A stretch of 64,000 nt of DNA. Source: Cynocephalus volans. Lineage: Eukaryota > Chordata > Mammalia > Dermoptera > Cynocephalidae. This document shows positions 22,812 through 33,327 of this stretch, in pieces. The position numbers were made by a program, and so were the translations under genes. The first letter of the stretch is position 1; each line of letters begins with the position of its first letter. The stretch lies in contig NC_084462.1 of the NCBI RefSeq assembly GCF_027409185.1, positions 156,351,490 to 156,415,489 on the forward strand. The letters are read 5' to 3'. The notes under the pieces are model-generated. The model made no database searches. It worked only from the letters and a program-made list of their open reading frames with translations, and was not told the DNA's origin.

Positions 22812-25649
22812 TGGGCTAAAGGACACGTTGAATGAATAAATGAATGAATGGGTATTACCTCCCCCAGAACCACCCTCTGTCCCTGTCTCCTCCCCTCTCC
22901 TCAATGCCAAGACCCCACAGATTCTCTGTGATGCCCCAAACTTTCCCAGCACACTGGCCAGGAGCAGGCTCTTGAGAGTCATGGCGATGGTGGGGATATG
23001 TCAGCTTCCAAAGGGAGTGAGTGTCTGGGATACAGAGGGAAACAAGCTCCTCGAGTGGTACTTGAGTCCAGGTACAGAGGGGAGACTGAATCCTGATCTG
23101 TGTGCCACTAAGGCTGTGTGGGGAGATGGAAACAGGTTGTGTCAGTAGTTTCGTGTTGTGGTTACCTGATTCACAGGCAGAGCTGGGTCATGCCAGCACA
23201 TGAAATTACGTGACACACAGCCGCTGCCATCGCGTGAGCCCAGCAGCTGTTTTCTATCTGAGTTTACCCCTGCTCCTCTAGCTCAGCATTAGCATGTGCA
23301 CACCACCACAATTTCTGCTGCATCCGTGAGCTCTATGTCCTGCTACTCACTTAATTTTTGTAATTGACTCACCTTTATTACTTGATACACATATTTTAAA
23401 AGGAAACTAGTAGCTAAGGAAGACCCAAAATAAGGTGTTACAAGCAGGACAAAGCCCAGAGAAAGGGCTGTGTGCAGAGTCAAGGGCAGAGGCCAGGAGC
23501 GGCAGTAGAGCAGGTGGACACCCTGTGTGTGGGGGGGGTCCAGGTCCTCAGGAGCTGAGCAGAGGGAAGGAGAGAGTCAAAGGAGGCGAGGCCGCAGGAC
23601 CCTGGGAATCTCGTGGGCAGGAGGGAGGAAAGGAGGCTGCAGCCTGGGAAGGAGAGCCGGCCTGGGGAGGTGGGAGCTGACTGGCAGGTGCTGCAGGGCT
23701 CAGGGGCGGTGAGGCCATGACCGAGGCAGAGTGCCGAGGCTGAGGGCAGAGCACGGAGAGTGGACACCAGGCAAGGGGGGACAGAGGAGGCACAGGTGGA
23801 AACGGAAGCAGGTGCGGCTTACAGAAGGGAGTGCTGAAGAGTTGGGTGCCATGAGGGTCATGGCTCAGGACAGGGACCCAAGCGGGCAGAGGGCTGGGGG
23901 CTGAGGTGGGGGTGAGGAGGGACCACGGTGTGGTGAGCTGGAAATGGCTTGGAGTGAAGGGTAGTGATGGGGCGAGTGGGCACTGGGTATGTGGCCCACA
24001 CCCCAGATGGGGCAGGCTGTCCTCCTGGGATGGACAGTGAGTGTTGGTCTCTGCTGGGCAGCATCCATGGTGTCGCGTCCCCACACACCACCTGAAATCA
24101 TCCCACGTGCCACTGGCATATGAACTCCTGCTCTGAACGAGGCAGGAGAGTCAGCCAGTGTGAGACTTTGGGGGTCAGGAAGCAAGGCACCTACTCTCCT
24201 GTTGGGCAGATAAAAGAGTTCTTGGGAGCCCTGGGGACTAAGAAGCATGCTAAGGAGTGAAAGATCAGTCATGGGGGACCAGAGAGGTAAATTGTCACGC
24301 AGAGATCTGTAAAAGCAAGAAATAACTGCAAGATACAAAGCTGCGTTCGGATCCTAGAGTCATCTGCAGAGTCACACAGATTATTGCGCATGAGAAAGTC
24401 AGTGGGCACAGGCCTGTGCTGCTCCTGAGCCATTGCCCTGGCAAATGTGATGGTCCTTATTAAGGTGGGTGATGCTTCTGAGAGGGTAGGGAACTAGGTA
24501 CCTCATTTCTAAAGGTACATGAATCTCAATACCTGTGAAGCCATCAAAGGCACTGATCGTTTTACCTGCTTGGTTAATTGCTGCTCTCTTTTTGGGAACT
24601 GCCCCTCGTCCACTCCAATATGGCCCCCTAGGAGACAATCCTGTTCTTATATAGTCCTTGCCCCCACAGTCGTGGTCGATGAGGCTGGGCCATTTGTATT
24701 TAGGACAAGAAGTCAGGGCAGCTGAAGCTGTTAAGGGGTGAAACTCCAGTGCTGCTGGCTGCCATGTTTTTGTCATGTGGAGGAAACTACCCTTTAGGAA
24801 GAGAGAAAAAGCAAGCTGACATGCAGGCAGAATCAGAGAAGGCAAGAGTCCTGAGCTGCTCCAGTCCTTGGTTCTGGTAGTTCCTGAACACTCTCCCCTC
24901 CCTGCCCCTCTCCTGGTCAACTCCTTCTTGAGGTCTGTGAGCCAACCCACCCCCCACCAGTGTTCTTGAAACACTCTATCTCTGAGCTTACACTGGTTCA
25001 ACTTGGGCATCTGTCATTTGCAACCAACTCAACAGCAAAAAGGAACGCTTATTGAAAAAACCAGGGGTACAGTCAGCACTCTTGGTTTCCCTATTTGAGA
25101 CACCAGAAAGCACTTTCAGGGACGTCTCAGAGCTCAGGACACCTGATGGCACCAACAGCAGGGATTTCACACAACCACTGACTTGAGAAAGCTTAAAGAG
25201 GATCCATAACTATTTGGATTTTATTGTGGAATTATTCATGTATTTCTAATTTGTTTATTTTTTCCCAGAATTCTGGTGGACCCCAGCCAGTGTCTTGCCG
25301 TGTGGCCATAGGAAGGCATGACACCAAGGAGTGAAAGGTGACATGATGGACTCAGGGCTCACCATTTTCCATACAATTTGACTGTTGGGTTTTCATGGGA
25401 GTTGACTCTGAATTGAAAGAAGGTTCTCTGGCCTCTCAATCTTGCAGTGGCTGAGGGAGTTGTAGGGAAAGGGTGGAAGGCAGAATACAGGAATGAGGAG
25501 GAGGAAAGGAACAGGAGGCAGGGGCGGGAACACATGGCACCTATAGCCTTGCTTCCCTCTATGTGAGATCTTAAGGTTGCAGCTGTTATTTTCCCTCCAG
25601 GTGGCAGCTCCATCCACCTGGTTGGTCGCATCAGAAACCCGGGCAGGGC

Positions 25650-26370
25650 ATTCCTTTTCTGAACTCCTTTCTCTCCACACCTTCCCTCCCCCGTCATCCA
25701 CAATCCAAGTCCAAGCCACCACTATCTCTCACATGCCCACTTCTCTCCATCCTCCTGCCGCTGCCCTTGTTCAGTTCACAAAGTCCATTCTCACCTGGAT
25801 GACCTCAATGGCCTCCTAAGAGGTCCCTGTCACTGCCCCAATGGATTCTTCAAGAAACAGCCAGAGCAACCTCTCCAAGTGACAAGTCTGTCAATGTCCT
25901 TCATCTGCTTAAAACCTCTCAGTGGCTCCCCTTTGCCCTTAGGATAAAGTAAAAGTCCCTTCATAAGGCCTGCGTGATCTAGCTGCTGCCTCTTCCCAGC
26001 CTCGCTTCTCCCCCTCGCTCTGCTCCGGCCACACTAGCTTTGTTCAACTCCTTAAATAAGAGGGCCCTGCTCCCTCCTGGCTCAGGGCCTTTGCACATTC
26101 TGTTCCCTCTGTCCTTCCCCTCTCTTTTCCCAAATTAAGTCCCACTCTTTCTTAAGATTCGGCTTAAGATCTAGCTCACCGATCCCTCTTTACAAATTTT
26201 TATATAACACTCATAGCACTGATCACAATTCTACTTACGTGAGTGCACGTTTGATTGATGTTTGTCTCCCCAACTAGACTGTTAAGCTCCATGAGGGCAG
26301 GGAGGGACCACATCTGTTTTGCTAACACTGGATCCGCAGCACCTGCCACGGGGCCTGGCTAGGTCTTTTT
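25650..26370 (+). mobile_element. L2 LINE 3' end
   Basis: AAACCTCTCAGTGGCTCCCC, CAGGGCCTTTGCACATTCTG, AGACTGTTAAGCTCCATGAG, GGCAGGGAGGGACCACATC and CACCTGCCACGGGGCCTGGC follow the L2 consensus over about 700 bases, the longest L2 here. Confidence 0.85.
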
Positions 26371-26379
26371 TTTTTCTTC

Positions 26380-26660
26380 ATGTCATCATCATTTGGGTTG
26401 TATTATCTGTCCCTCAAGCCCCCATCCAAACCTCTCTCTGAGAAGCCCCCTCTGATTCCCACTTTGTCAATTGTGGACCATGTGGACCTCTACCATGGCC
26501 GCTATTGCACCACCCTGCAATGGTTTACTCACATGTCTGTCTCACTGCTAGTTTGTGGACTCCTGAGGGCGAGAACCTCATCTTTGTTGAATTTGTTTCC
26601 CCTACGTCCAGTATAGTGCTTGGCCGCCAGGAGACAAATAGTAAATAAATGGTGACTCTG
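26380..26660 (+). mobile_element. L2-like 3' fragment
   Basis: CTCTGAGAAGCCCCCTCTGA, GTTTGTGGACTCCTGAGGGC and AGTATAGTGCTTGGCCGCCA then AAATAAATGGTGAC. Confidence 0.65.
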
Positions 26661-27599
26661 CTGGCTCCCTGGGCCTGGGTCTTATCCCCCATACTCCGAG
26701 GGGGTGACCAGATGATTTTGTCTGTCCTTTCCCTGGCACAATGGTTTCAGCCTCAAATAACCTTGCCCAGGCAGCGCCCCTCTTCTTTGCCACCCCATGT
26801 GCTTTGCACTGTTGCCCTGGCAATCAACAAATCCAGCTGTCCCCACAGTTCCTCTATTCCATTATGCAAAGACAGCCTCGTGCTCCTGGGCTTTCTATAG
26901 ATTATGCAAAAATAGCCATTTTAATATCTTCTTCCTCTTTGACTCATGTTTTTTAGTTAGGTCTTTCTCATATTCATGAGGCAACTTTTTTTTTTCATTA
27001 TTAAGAAGTATTTAAAATGCATAAAAGGTTTGAAGACTAACATAGTGGACACCTACAAACACACCAAGTACATACAGCTGAGGAAATACACTGTGAGCCC
27101 CACACAAGGGCCTTTTCTTTAGAGAAAGACTAAAACCATGTGAGGCCTTCCCAGATATACTTATGTATTTCTAGGAAACTGAAAAATCAATTTCAAACCA
27201 TGTGTCCAGGACAGGGCCTGGGGTCCACATGTGCAGGCAGGAGGTCTCCATTCTGTTCTCCTAAGGAGAATGGGTCTACCTCTTCCCTCAGGCCTTGGCA
27301 GGCCCTGAGCACATTATCTTGAAGGCCACAGAGGCCCTCCCAACCGTCCCACCCTATGGGCTTCGTGATGTGTGCTGGTGGGTCCCAAATACCATGGGGG
27401 AGGCACCCCAGAAAAGAAAAATGAAAACAAAGTGAACAAAGGAGACACGAGCACCTGGAGCAAGCTGGACATGTTTTCATCTATTTTGAGGCCACCTGGA
27501 GGTGGGAAATACATCCATGAAGTTAATCCAGTCAGTCCTTCATTTCCCTTCTGTGGGCGAGATATGGAGCTAGAGGTTAGGTTTTAATATGAATAGGCC

Positions 27600-28230
27600 A
27601 TGCTTCATAAACTCAGGGAACCTGCAGTTAGTGGATGACTTGAAGAAGTAAATAAACATTTACAATAGAGTGTGACAGGAGCTACCATAAAGGTGCACAC
27701 GTGGGATGGGAAAGAAGGCTCTGAGTCACATTTAGGGCATGAAGGAAGGCTTCTGGAGGAGGTGATGCTTGCTCTGCAATGTGAAGCAGGGCAGGTGCAA
27801 GGCATGAGGTGTTCATAACGCTGGTGGGGAGCTGCAGGTGGTTCCACCTGTCTGGAGCAAAATGTGGGAGTGGTTGGTGATGGCAGATGTGGCCAGAGTG
27901 ATATCACAAAGGTCTTGTGTGCTAAGCTGAGGAGTGTGAGCCTTCTGAGACCTAGGGGCAGCTGCTGGAGAATTCAAGGCAGGGGAGCAACCTGAAGAGA
28001 ATTGGAAAACCCTTTGAAGTGGTGTGTGAGCTGGAAGGAGTACCGTGGAATTGAGGCGAGAAGCCTCGAGAACTAAGGTGCTGGCAGTGGCAAAGGAGAG
28101 AGGGAAGACAGTAAGGAGATAAGCACCCCATGCACGCTGTGAGCGAAGGCAGGCTTCTGGGTAATTCTCAGGCTTTGGATTTGGCTGCCTGGGAGCTGCT
28201 GGCGGTGCTATTCATTCACAGATAATTTGG
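27600..28230 (-). mobile_element. L2 LINE fossil, minus strand
   Basis: AAGGAAGGCTTCTGGAGGAG, GTGATGCTTGCTCTGCAATG and later gain/loss of L2-like text in reverse; highly diverged with uncertain ends. Confidence 0.55.
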
Positions 28231-28599
28231 TGAAGGAGACCTTAGTGTGATTCCTTGGATGATGGGACAGAAGTTCGGCGGTAAGTGGAAGGGATGAGAC
28301 CGACAGAATCTATGAGTATGAAAGACATTAGAAGCAAAAAGAGGGTCAGAGAAAGTTCAAACAAGATTAAGATGTGGATAATTGGGCCTCTGACCACACA
28401 CTCAATTTTTCTGAGGTGACACCTGGTGCGACTTTGGAGGACATAGCTCTGCTGCAGAAGCATCCCTGAGGTTCCATAGTTGGTGTCTTGGGTGTTCATC
28501 TTAGCATCAACAGAAAATCCAGGACAAAGTTGACCACACCCTAGATAGCACCTATGGGCCCTGGAGAAGAAGCTCAATCTCCATTGAATTTAATTCAAT

Positions 28600-29720
28600 T
28601 TTTAACTTTTAGGGGCTTTTTTTTTGTTGTTATTTAAAAAAACCAAAGTTATACATAGTTTAAAAAATCATATAACCATGTATCAAAAATATCAGTTGCC
28701 TATCCCCCTTTCCTGCTCTCCTGCTTTCTACTCTGTAATTAGATTATTCTTTTGGTGATTACTTTCGTGGCTCTAAATAACATGGGTACATTGATACCTC
28801 CCGATTTTTCCGTGTTCGGCCTTTCCATATCATAGCCTTTCCAATACGGCAGACAAGGGTTTACTCTGTCCACCCCACCCTCAGCTCAACCACACACACA
28901 TGCCCACCGCCTAGTCCCTCATCCTCCCCGTGGAGCTATATCCCAGTTTGGGTTATTTCGGCTTCCAGCATTCACATTATTATGATCGTGTTCATGCTGT
29001 ACATGCTGTACGAACTGAGCCACTTAAAGTATACCATGCTTTTTTTTCCCCTTTCCTCCATAGCTTTTTTTAATCCATTGGAGTTAATAAGGCCATTTCT
29101 CCTATTTATTTAGTTATTTGTGGTACTTACCACTAATTCAACTTCTACTTCTCCCCCGGTTGTGTAAACCTCCTCTCAGTAATTTCAAACACACTTCTAT
29201 CAGTGCCACCTTCTTGAATAAATCTTTCCTGAAGTCTTCTGACAAGCTTCAGCGTGAACAGGCTACTTTCTATGCCTGGCACAAAGCTGTCCACCTGGGA
29301 TTTTCCTTTAGCTTGGTGATTCCCATTGTCTGCCTCCTGTGTTCGATTCCCTGTTTCCTCAGGCTTACATCTTACTAGGTTTCCTCCCTTGTTTTGGTGA
29401 AGCACATCCTTTAGCAGCTTCCTGAGACACAGAGGATAAGGCAGGATCTTTTTTTTTTTTTTTTTTGAAATTTGCATGTCTGAAAATGTTTGATTCAAAA
29501 ATTTTAAACAGGAAACACTTTTCCTTCAGAAGGCATTGTTCTACGGACTTCTAGTTTCCAAGCTCAATGATAACTATGATGACCTTTTGTACCTGTTTTT
29601 TTAAAAAACTTTTTATGAGACCTATTTTTTTTTATCTTTTTGAAAGTCTGTTGGATCTCTTCTTTGTCTCGTTTTCTGAAATTCCACAGTGATGTGTAAT
29701 TCAGCTCAATTCTACAGACG
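28600..29720. mobile_element. Degenerate old LINE-like sequence
   Basis: TTGGTGAAGCACATCCTTTA, GAAATTTGCATGTCTGAAAA and CATTGTTCTACGGACTTCTAG are phrases of a widespread old placental repeat. The left part (28640-29040) is A/T-rich with a similar look. Class and boundaries uncertain; no open frame. Confidence 0.4.
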
Positions 29721-30464
29721 CGTATTGCAAGCAGGTACTATATAGTTTATCTCACTCAATGCTCCAGGGTATACAAAGATATACACAAGTCCTTAGAGAG
29801 CTAGAAATCAGTGGAAAGTGTGGAAAATAAGGCAAACAGAATATTGATGAACATGTAATATAACACATATAAGACTTGTAATGGCAACATTTTTACAAAT
29901 TCCACGTGTTGGTATTTTTCAACGGGAAACATTCCAGGGTCTCAATCTGATTCATTTCACTGGGAATCTAGCCTTCCCATGCAGTCAACAAACTCCATGC
30001 CTCTCACATCTACAGCCCCTGTTTAGCTCGTAGTGAGCTATCAATAAGAGTGTGACATTTTAAGTCCTGTGCTTACCGCCAAGAGTTGCTGTTAGCCTCC
30101 AGGGGGCAGACTTTGCTACCATTCTGCAGAGTTCCTGAAAGCTGGACATCAATGCTCAGGGTCCCCTCCAATTTCCTGAGGAGTCAGTCGACATAGAACC
30201 AGGAGCCCGTTTTCAGGAAACAATTCCTAACATGTATTTCTCCTTTCCCTTCAAGGTATATCTATAGATACCCATAGCTGGAACATATAACTAGATATTG
30301 TACATAGTAAGGTGCTCAGTAAATATTTTTTCAATGGATTAATACAGAATATTTCTCTCAATGTAATATCTATCCAAAATTTATATAGCTGTGTGCCCCC
30401 CTGGTGGGAATTATCCAAGAGTCAGCACTACCCTGGTGGCTGCCAGAATATCATTATTATTATT

Positions 30465-30660
30465 ATTGAAAACAATTTATTCACATTATCTTGTTTAGTT
30501 CTCATAACAACCCTATGAAGCAGGTATTTTTTAATCCTCATTTGATAGATTCAGAAACTGAAGGACAGTGAGGTTGTGTAACCTGCCAAGATCCCAAAGC
30601 TAATAGTGGCAGAACAAAACTTCAAATATAAGAAGACCCAAGCCAGAGCTCTCAATAGAT
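30465..30660 (-). mobile_element. MIR fossil, minus strand
   Basis: TTTAGTTCTCATAACAACCC, TATGAAGCAGGTATTTTTTA and CAGAAACTGAAGGACAGTGA are the MIR consensus in reverse. Confidence 0.75.
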
Positions 30661-30799
30661 CCAACTCACTCCACCACAAAAGCAACTCCAAATGTCACTT
30701 GAATCCTAGGTTAGTCCAGTTGGGATTTTTCGAAAGCTGAAGCATTACCCCAGAAGAGCTCATGAGACAAGCCAAGTGGGAGGGGAACCTGTCTTATCG

Positions 30800-30960
30800 T
30801 CACTTGTTCTGATGCTATTTAGCTGCGGGACCCTGAGTAACACACCCATCTCTCTGGGTCCCAGTTTCCTTATCAATAAAATGAAGTTAAGAATATATTC
30901 TGAAGAGTGTTGGGAGAGATCCATGATGATCTAGGGAAAAGAAACAGTGAGAGGTCTCAG
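30800..30960 (+). mobile_element. MIR-like fossil
   Basis: CGGGACCCTGAGTAACACAC, CCCAGTTTCCTTATCAATAA and AATGAAGTTAAGAATATATT match MIR text. Confidence 0.6.
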
Positions 30961-31149
30961 AAGTCCTTCCAAGAGAACAGGTTCTGTGCTTCCTAAAGAA
31001 TGATGGAAACACTGAAGGAATTTTGAGACTACGGATGTTAAATCTGTTTAGAAATTCTTAGAAGTGTATGAGTTTCCTCTTCAAATATTTCATTATAATC
31101 CAAGACCCCACAATTTCTGCCAAAAAGTGGGTGCCTCCAAGCAGGGAGT

Positions 31150-31365
31150 GGTAGTTTGAATGTAGTTTCCTCTCAGGGGAATCAGCAGTTCTAACCCAGC
31201 AGGGGGGCTCTCTGCAGGTTGGCATAAGCTGGGGAGCTTTAAACATGTAGAAACTGTGGCCCACCTTCAGAGATCCTGATTTGGGGTGTGGCTTGGACAT
31301 CCAGAATATTGCATTCCCCATGTGATTCTAATATGCAACCCAAGTTGAGAACCACTGCCCCAGAG
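31150..31365. mobile_element. MER5-like hAT fossil
   Basis: CTGGGGAGCTTTAAACATGT, CAGAGATCCTGATTTGGGGT and CAACCCAAGTTGAGAACCACTG; the last is the typical hAT terminal motif. Confidence 0.7.
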
Positions 31366-31399
31366 CTTTCAATTATTCACTTTTGTTCTGATGTTTAAA

Positions 31400-31600
31400 A
31401 AGGAAAGCAGTGGTGCTCAGTGGCTGTTAAACTTTAATGGGCAAACAAACAAATCACCTGCAGATCTTGTTAAAATGCAATTCTAATTCTGAAGGTCTGG
31501 GGTAGGCTCAGGATTCTGCCCTTCCAAGAAGCTCCCTGGGAATGCCCAGGCTGCTGTCCACAGACTGCACTTGAATAGCTAGGCTATAGTTCCATGATTA
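31400..31600. mobile_element. MER5-like hAT fossil
   Basis: CAGTGGCTGTTAAACTTTAA, ATCACCTGCAGATCTTGTTA, AATGCAATTCTAATTCTGAA and AAGAAGCTCCCTGGGAATGC. Confidence 0.65.
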
Positions 31601-31639
31601 CAGACTAGAAAGAGAAATATGGCTCTTCCGGCCTGCTAG

Positions 31640-31925
31640 GACCTTATGTAAGAGGTTACTTCACTTCTAGGAGCCTCAGGGATTTTTTGTTTTGTTTCTG
31701 GCATACTGGCCAGTTGTGGGATCTGAACCTTTCACCTTGGTGCTGTCAACACCATGCTCTGAGTGGGCTAACTGGCCAGTCCTATGAGCCTCAGTTTTCT
31801 CATCTATAAAATGCAGGCAAGGAAGGGTTACTACATCACAGAATTCTTTTGAAGCTAAAATGAGATAATGCATTAAAGGTGTTTAGCACAGTACAACAAA
31901 TGTTAGCTTATTGTTAAATGGAATA
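31640..31925 (+). mobile_element. MIR fossil interrupted by a SINE
   Basis: GTTACTTCACTTCTAGGAGC on the left, TTTTCTCATCTATAAAATGC and GAAGCTAAAATGAGATAATG on the right form a MIR once the SINE 31681-31783 and one copy of its target duplication are removed. Confidence 0.78.
31681..31783 (-). mobile_element. Monomeric tRNA-derived SINE, minus strand, inside a MIR
   Basis: Minus-strand reading: GGACTGGCCAGTTAGCCCAC, GGTTCAGATCCCACAACTGG, then A-rich tail. A GAGCCTCAG duplication flanks it. The flanks join into one MIR-like sequence, showing that the SINE landed in an older MIR. Confidence 0.82.
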
Positions 31926-31929
31926 CTTA

Positions 31930-32135
31930 GTACCTGCCAGGAATTTTCCAAGCGTTTTTTTTTTTGCACTAACTTATTCAAGCCTCAAAACAACACTGAG
32001 GTAGGACTATTACTTCATTATGTCCATTTTACAGACAAAACACTGAGGCACAGACAGGTGGAGTACCCTGATCTACAGTTACACACCTAGGAGTAGTTAG
32101 GGTGGTGTTTGAACCCAGGGGGAATGTGGGCTCTG
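31930..32135 (-). mobile_element. MIR fossil, minus strand
   Basis: TGCCAGGAATTTTCCAAGCG, TTATGTCCATTTTACAGACA and GGTGTTTGAACCCAGG match reversed MIR. It ends just before the CpG island. Confidence 0.75.
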
Positions 32136-32928
32136 TACTCCTCCTGGCCAGGGCTGATATGATAGATGGATCAGTGCGAACTGTCACTTCTGCCCTGCAG
32201 TCCGCTTTCTGGCGGCGATGAGTTGAAGGGTTTACGCTCAAGCATGGGCTGGGACCGGCAGGCGGCAGCCTAGGGCTACGTGGGCGCAAAGACCACTTCC
32301 AAGTCCTCTCCCAGAGCCAGCTTCTCCGAACTCCCCTGTCCCCCAACACCCTCGGGTCCTCGCCTCGGGGGCTGCTCTGGATCCATCAGGAAATAGCAGC
32401 CCTACTTCACAAGTTGAAATCTGAGTTCCCCCATCAGACCACGTCCGCAGGGAAAGCAGAGCACAGCGAGTTAGTTCTGCATCTCCCCTTTCACCCGGGA
32501 GCGCAACCAGGCCAGGAAATCTATAAATCTCTCTTTATACCCCAAGTTCAGCAAGGGGTTGGGAGTCCAGCCAGAGGGAAAGCCGGGACTCCCTCTTGGA
32601 TTCCCCAGGACACTTTCGGGGCGCCCGGCATGTGGGCACGCGCGCAGGGCATGCGGACCGGCACCAAGGAGACTCTCTGGGGAAGGATTTCCTCGTAAGG
32701 CGAAGGGGATCTCCTAGCGGGGACCTCTGGGAGTGGGGCAAGTGAATTTGAGGGGCAGTGCAGAGGTGGGGGTCAAGCGGGCCGTTTCCATGGCGCCCAG
32801 GGCGTGGAGGAGGAATGCACCCCGCAAGCTGTGGCGAAACAACTGCGCTGTCCGGCGGGCCGGCTCGAGAAGGCGGGAGAGTCCGGGTGGGGAGGGTGCG
32901 GGGGTGGGGTGGGGAAGCGGGACAGGAC

Positions 32929-32948
32929 GGGGGCGGGGCGGTCACGTG
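32929..32948 (+). promoter_or_regulatory. GC box next to palindromic CACGTG box
   Basis: GGGGCGGGGC is followed directly by GTCACGTG at 32941-32948. The first is a consensus Sp1-type site, the second a full E-box of the USF/MYC/MITF-TFE class. The pair sits about 380 bases upstream of the FLVCR2 start codon in the densest part of the CpG island. Binding is an inference. Confidence 0.5.
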
Positions 32949-33153
32949 CGGCCGAGGGGCGAGGCCCCAGCCGGCCTGGGAGCGAACAGAGCCGGCGAAG
33001 TGGCAGCGCAAGGAGCAAACTGTTTCCAGGACGGAGAACGCTTTGAGGGGACCCAAGGCAGGAGCGGCCAGGAGCCGGCGGTGGCCGGCCTGGGGACAGT
33101 GATCCCGCGGGTGGGGACAGAGAACCCTAAGGGAGAGTGAGAGCAGGAGTTTG

Positions 33154-33276
33154 ATGGTGAGCGCAGGGAGCCTCACTCGCGGCTTTTACGCAGACTCCGG
33201 CCTCGGTTTCTTCTGGGCAGGCGGGGACGATTGTCCCGTCCGCTCTCGGGGACGAGCCAAGGCCACTGACCCTTAA
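33154..33276 (+). CDS. Possible 40-codon upstream ORF in FLVCR2 5' UTR
   Basis: ATG at 33154 opens a frame of 40 codons that stops at TAA 33274-33276, 51 bases before the FLVCR2 ATG and in the same frame with a stop between. The start context is weak to fair (T at -3, G at +4). Whether it is in the mature 5' leader depends on the transcription start. The sequence ATGGTGAGC around it also resembles a 5' splice site, so it could alternatively mark the end of a non-coding upstream exon. There is no similarity to a known peptide. Confidence 0.3.
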   Translation: MVSAGSLTRGFYADSGLGFFWAGGDDCPVRSRGRAKATDP

Positions 33277-33327
33277 GACTGCCGGAGTGCTCAGCACCTG
33301 TCCAGGGCTCCAGGGGAGGCTGTGGTC

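Larger units (their letters stand above)
8881..32199. other. BATF-FLVCR2 intergenic region, no gene seen
   Basis: About 23 kb between the BATF poly(A) site and the FLVCR2 CpG island. I find no spliced gene, RNA gene or processed pseudogene. Named repeats inside are listed individually. Stretches that look like unique sequence without recognisable content include about 8900-12850, 14430-15520, 16870-17160, 17580-18480, 19470-20050, 23130-25640, 26660-27590 and 29720-30460. Longer open frames, for example minus 24399-25010 or minus 23548-24084, have no protein-like features and arise from G-rich composition. Confidence 0.75.

Noticed and set aside
23548..24084. Minus-strand Pro/Ser-rich open frame of 178 codons
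   Set aside because: It is a by-product of G-rich purine sequence on the + strand; no similarity or gene structure.
24399..25010. Minus-strand open frame of 203 codons in the intergenic region
   Set aside because: Composition shows no protein-like pattern, no recognisable family, and no exon signals around it.
32535..33176. Minus-strand open frame of 213 codons in the CpG island
   Set aside because: CpG-rich DNA has few stop codons; the translation is low-complexity Pro/Arg/Ser and lies in the FLVCR2 promoter.
33322..33327. GTG at 33322 as FLVCR2 start
   Set aside because: ATG at 33328 has a good start context and gives the expected N-terminus; GTG starts are very rare in mammals.
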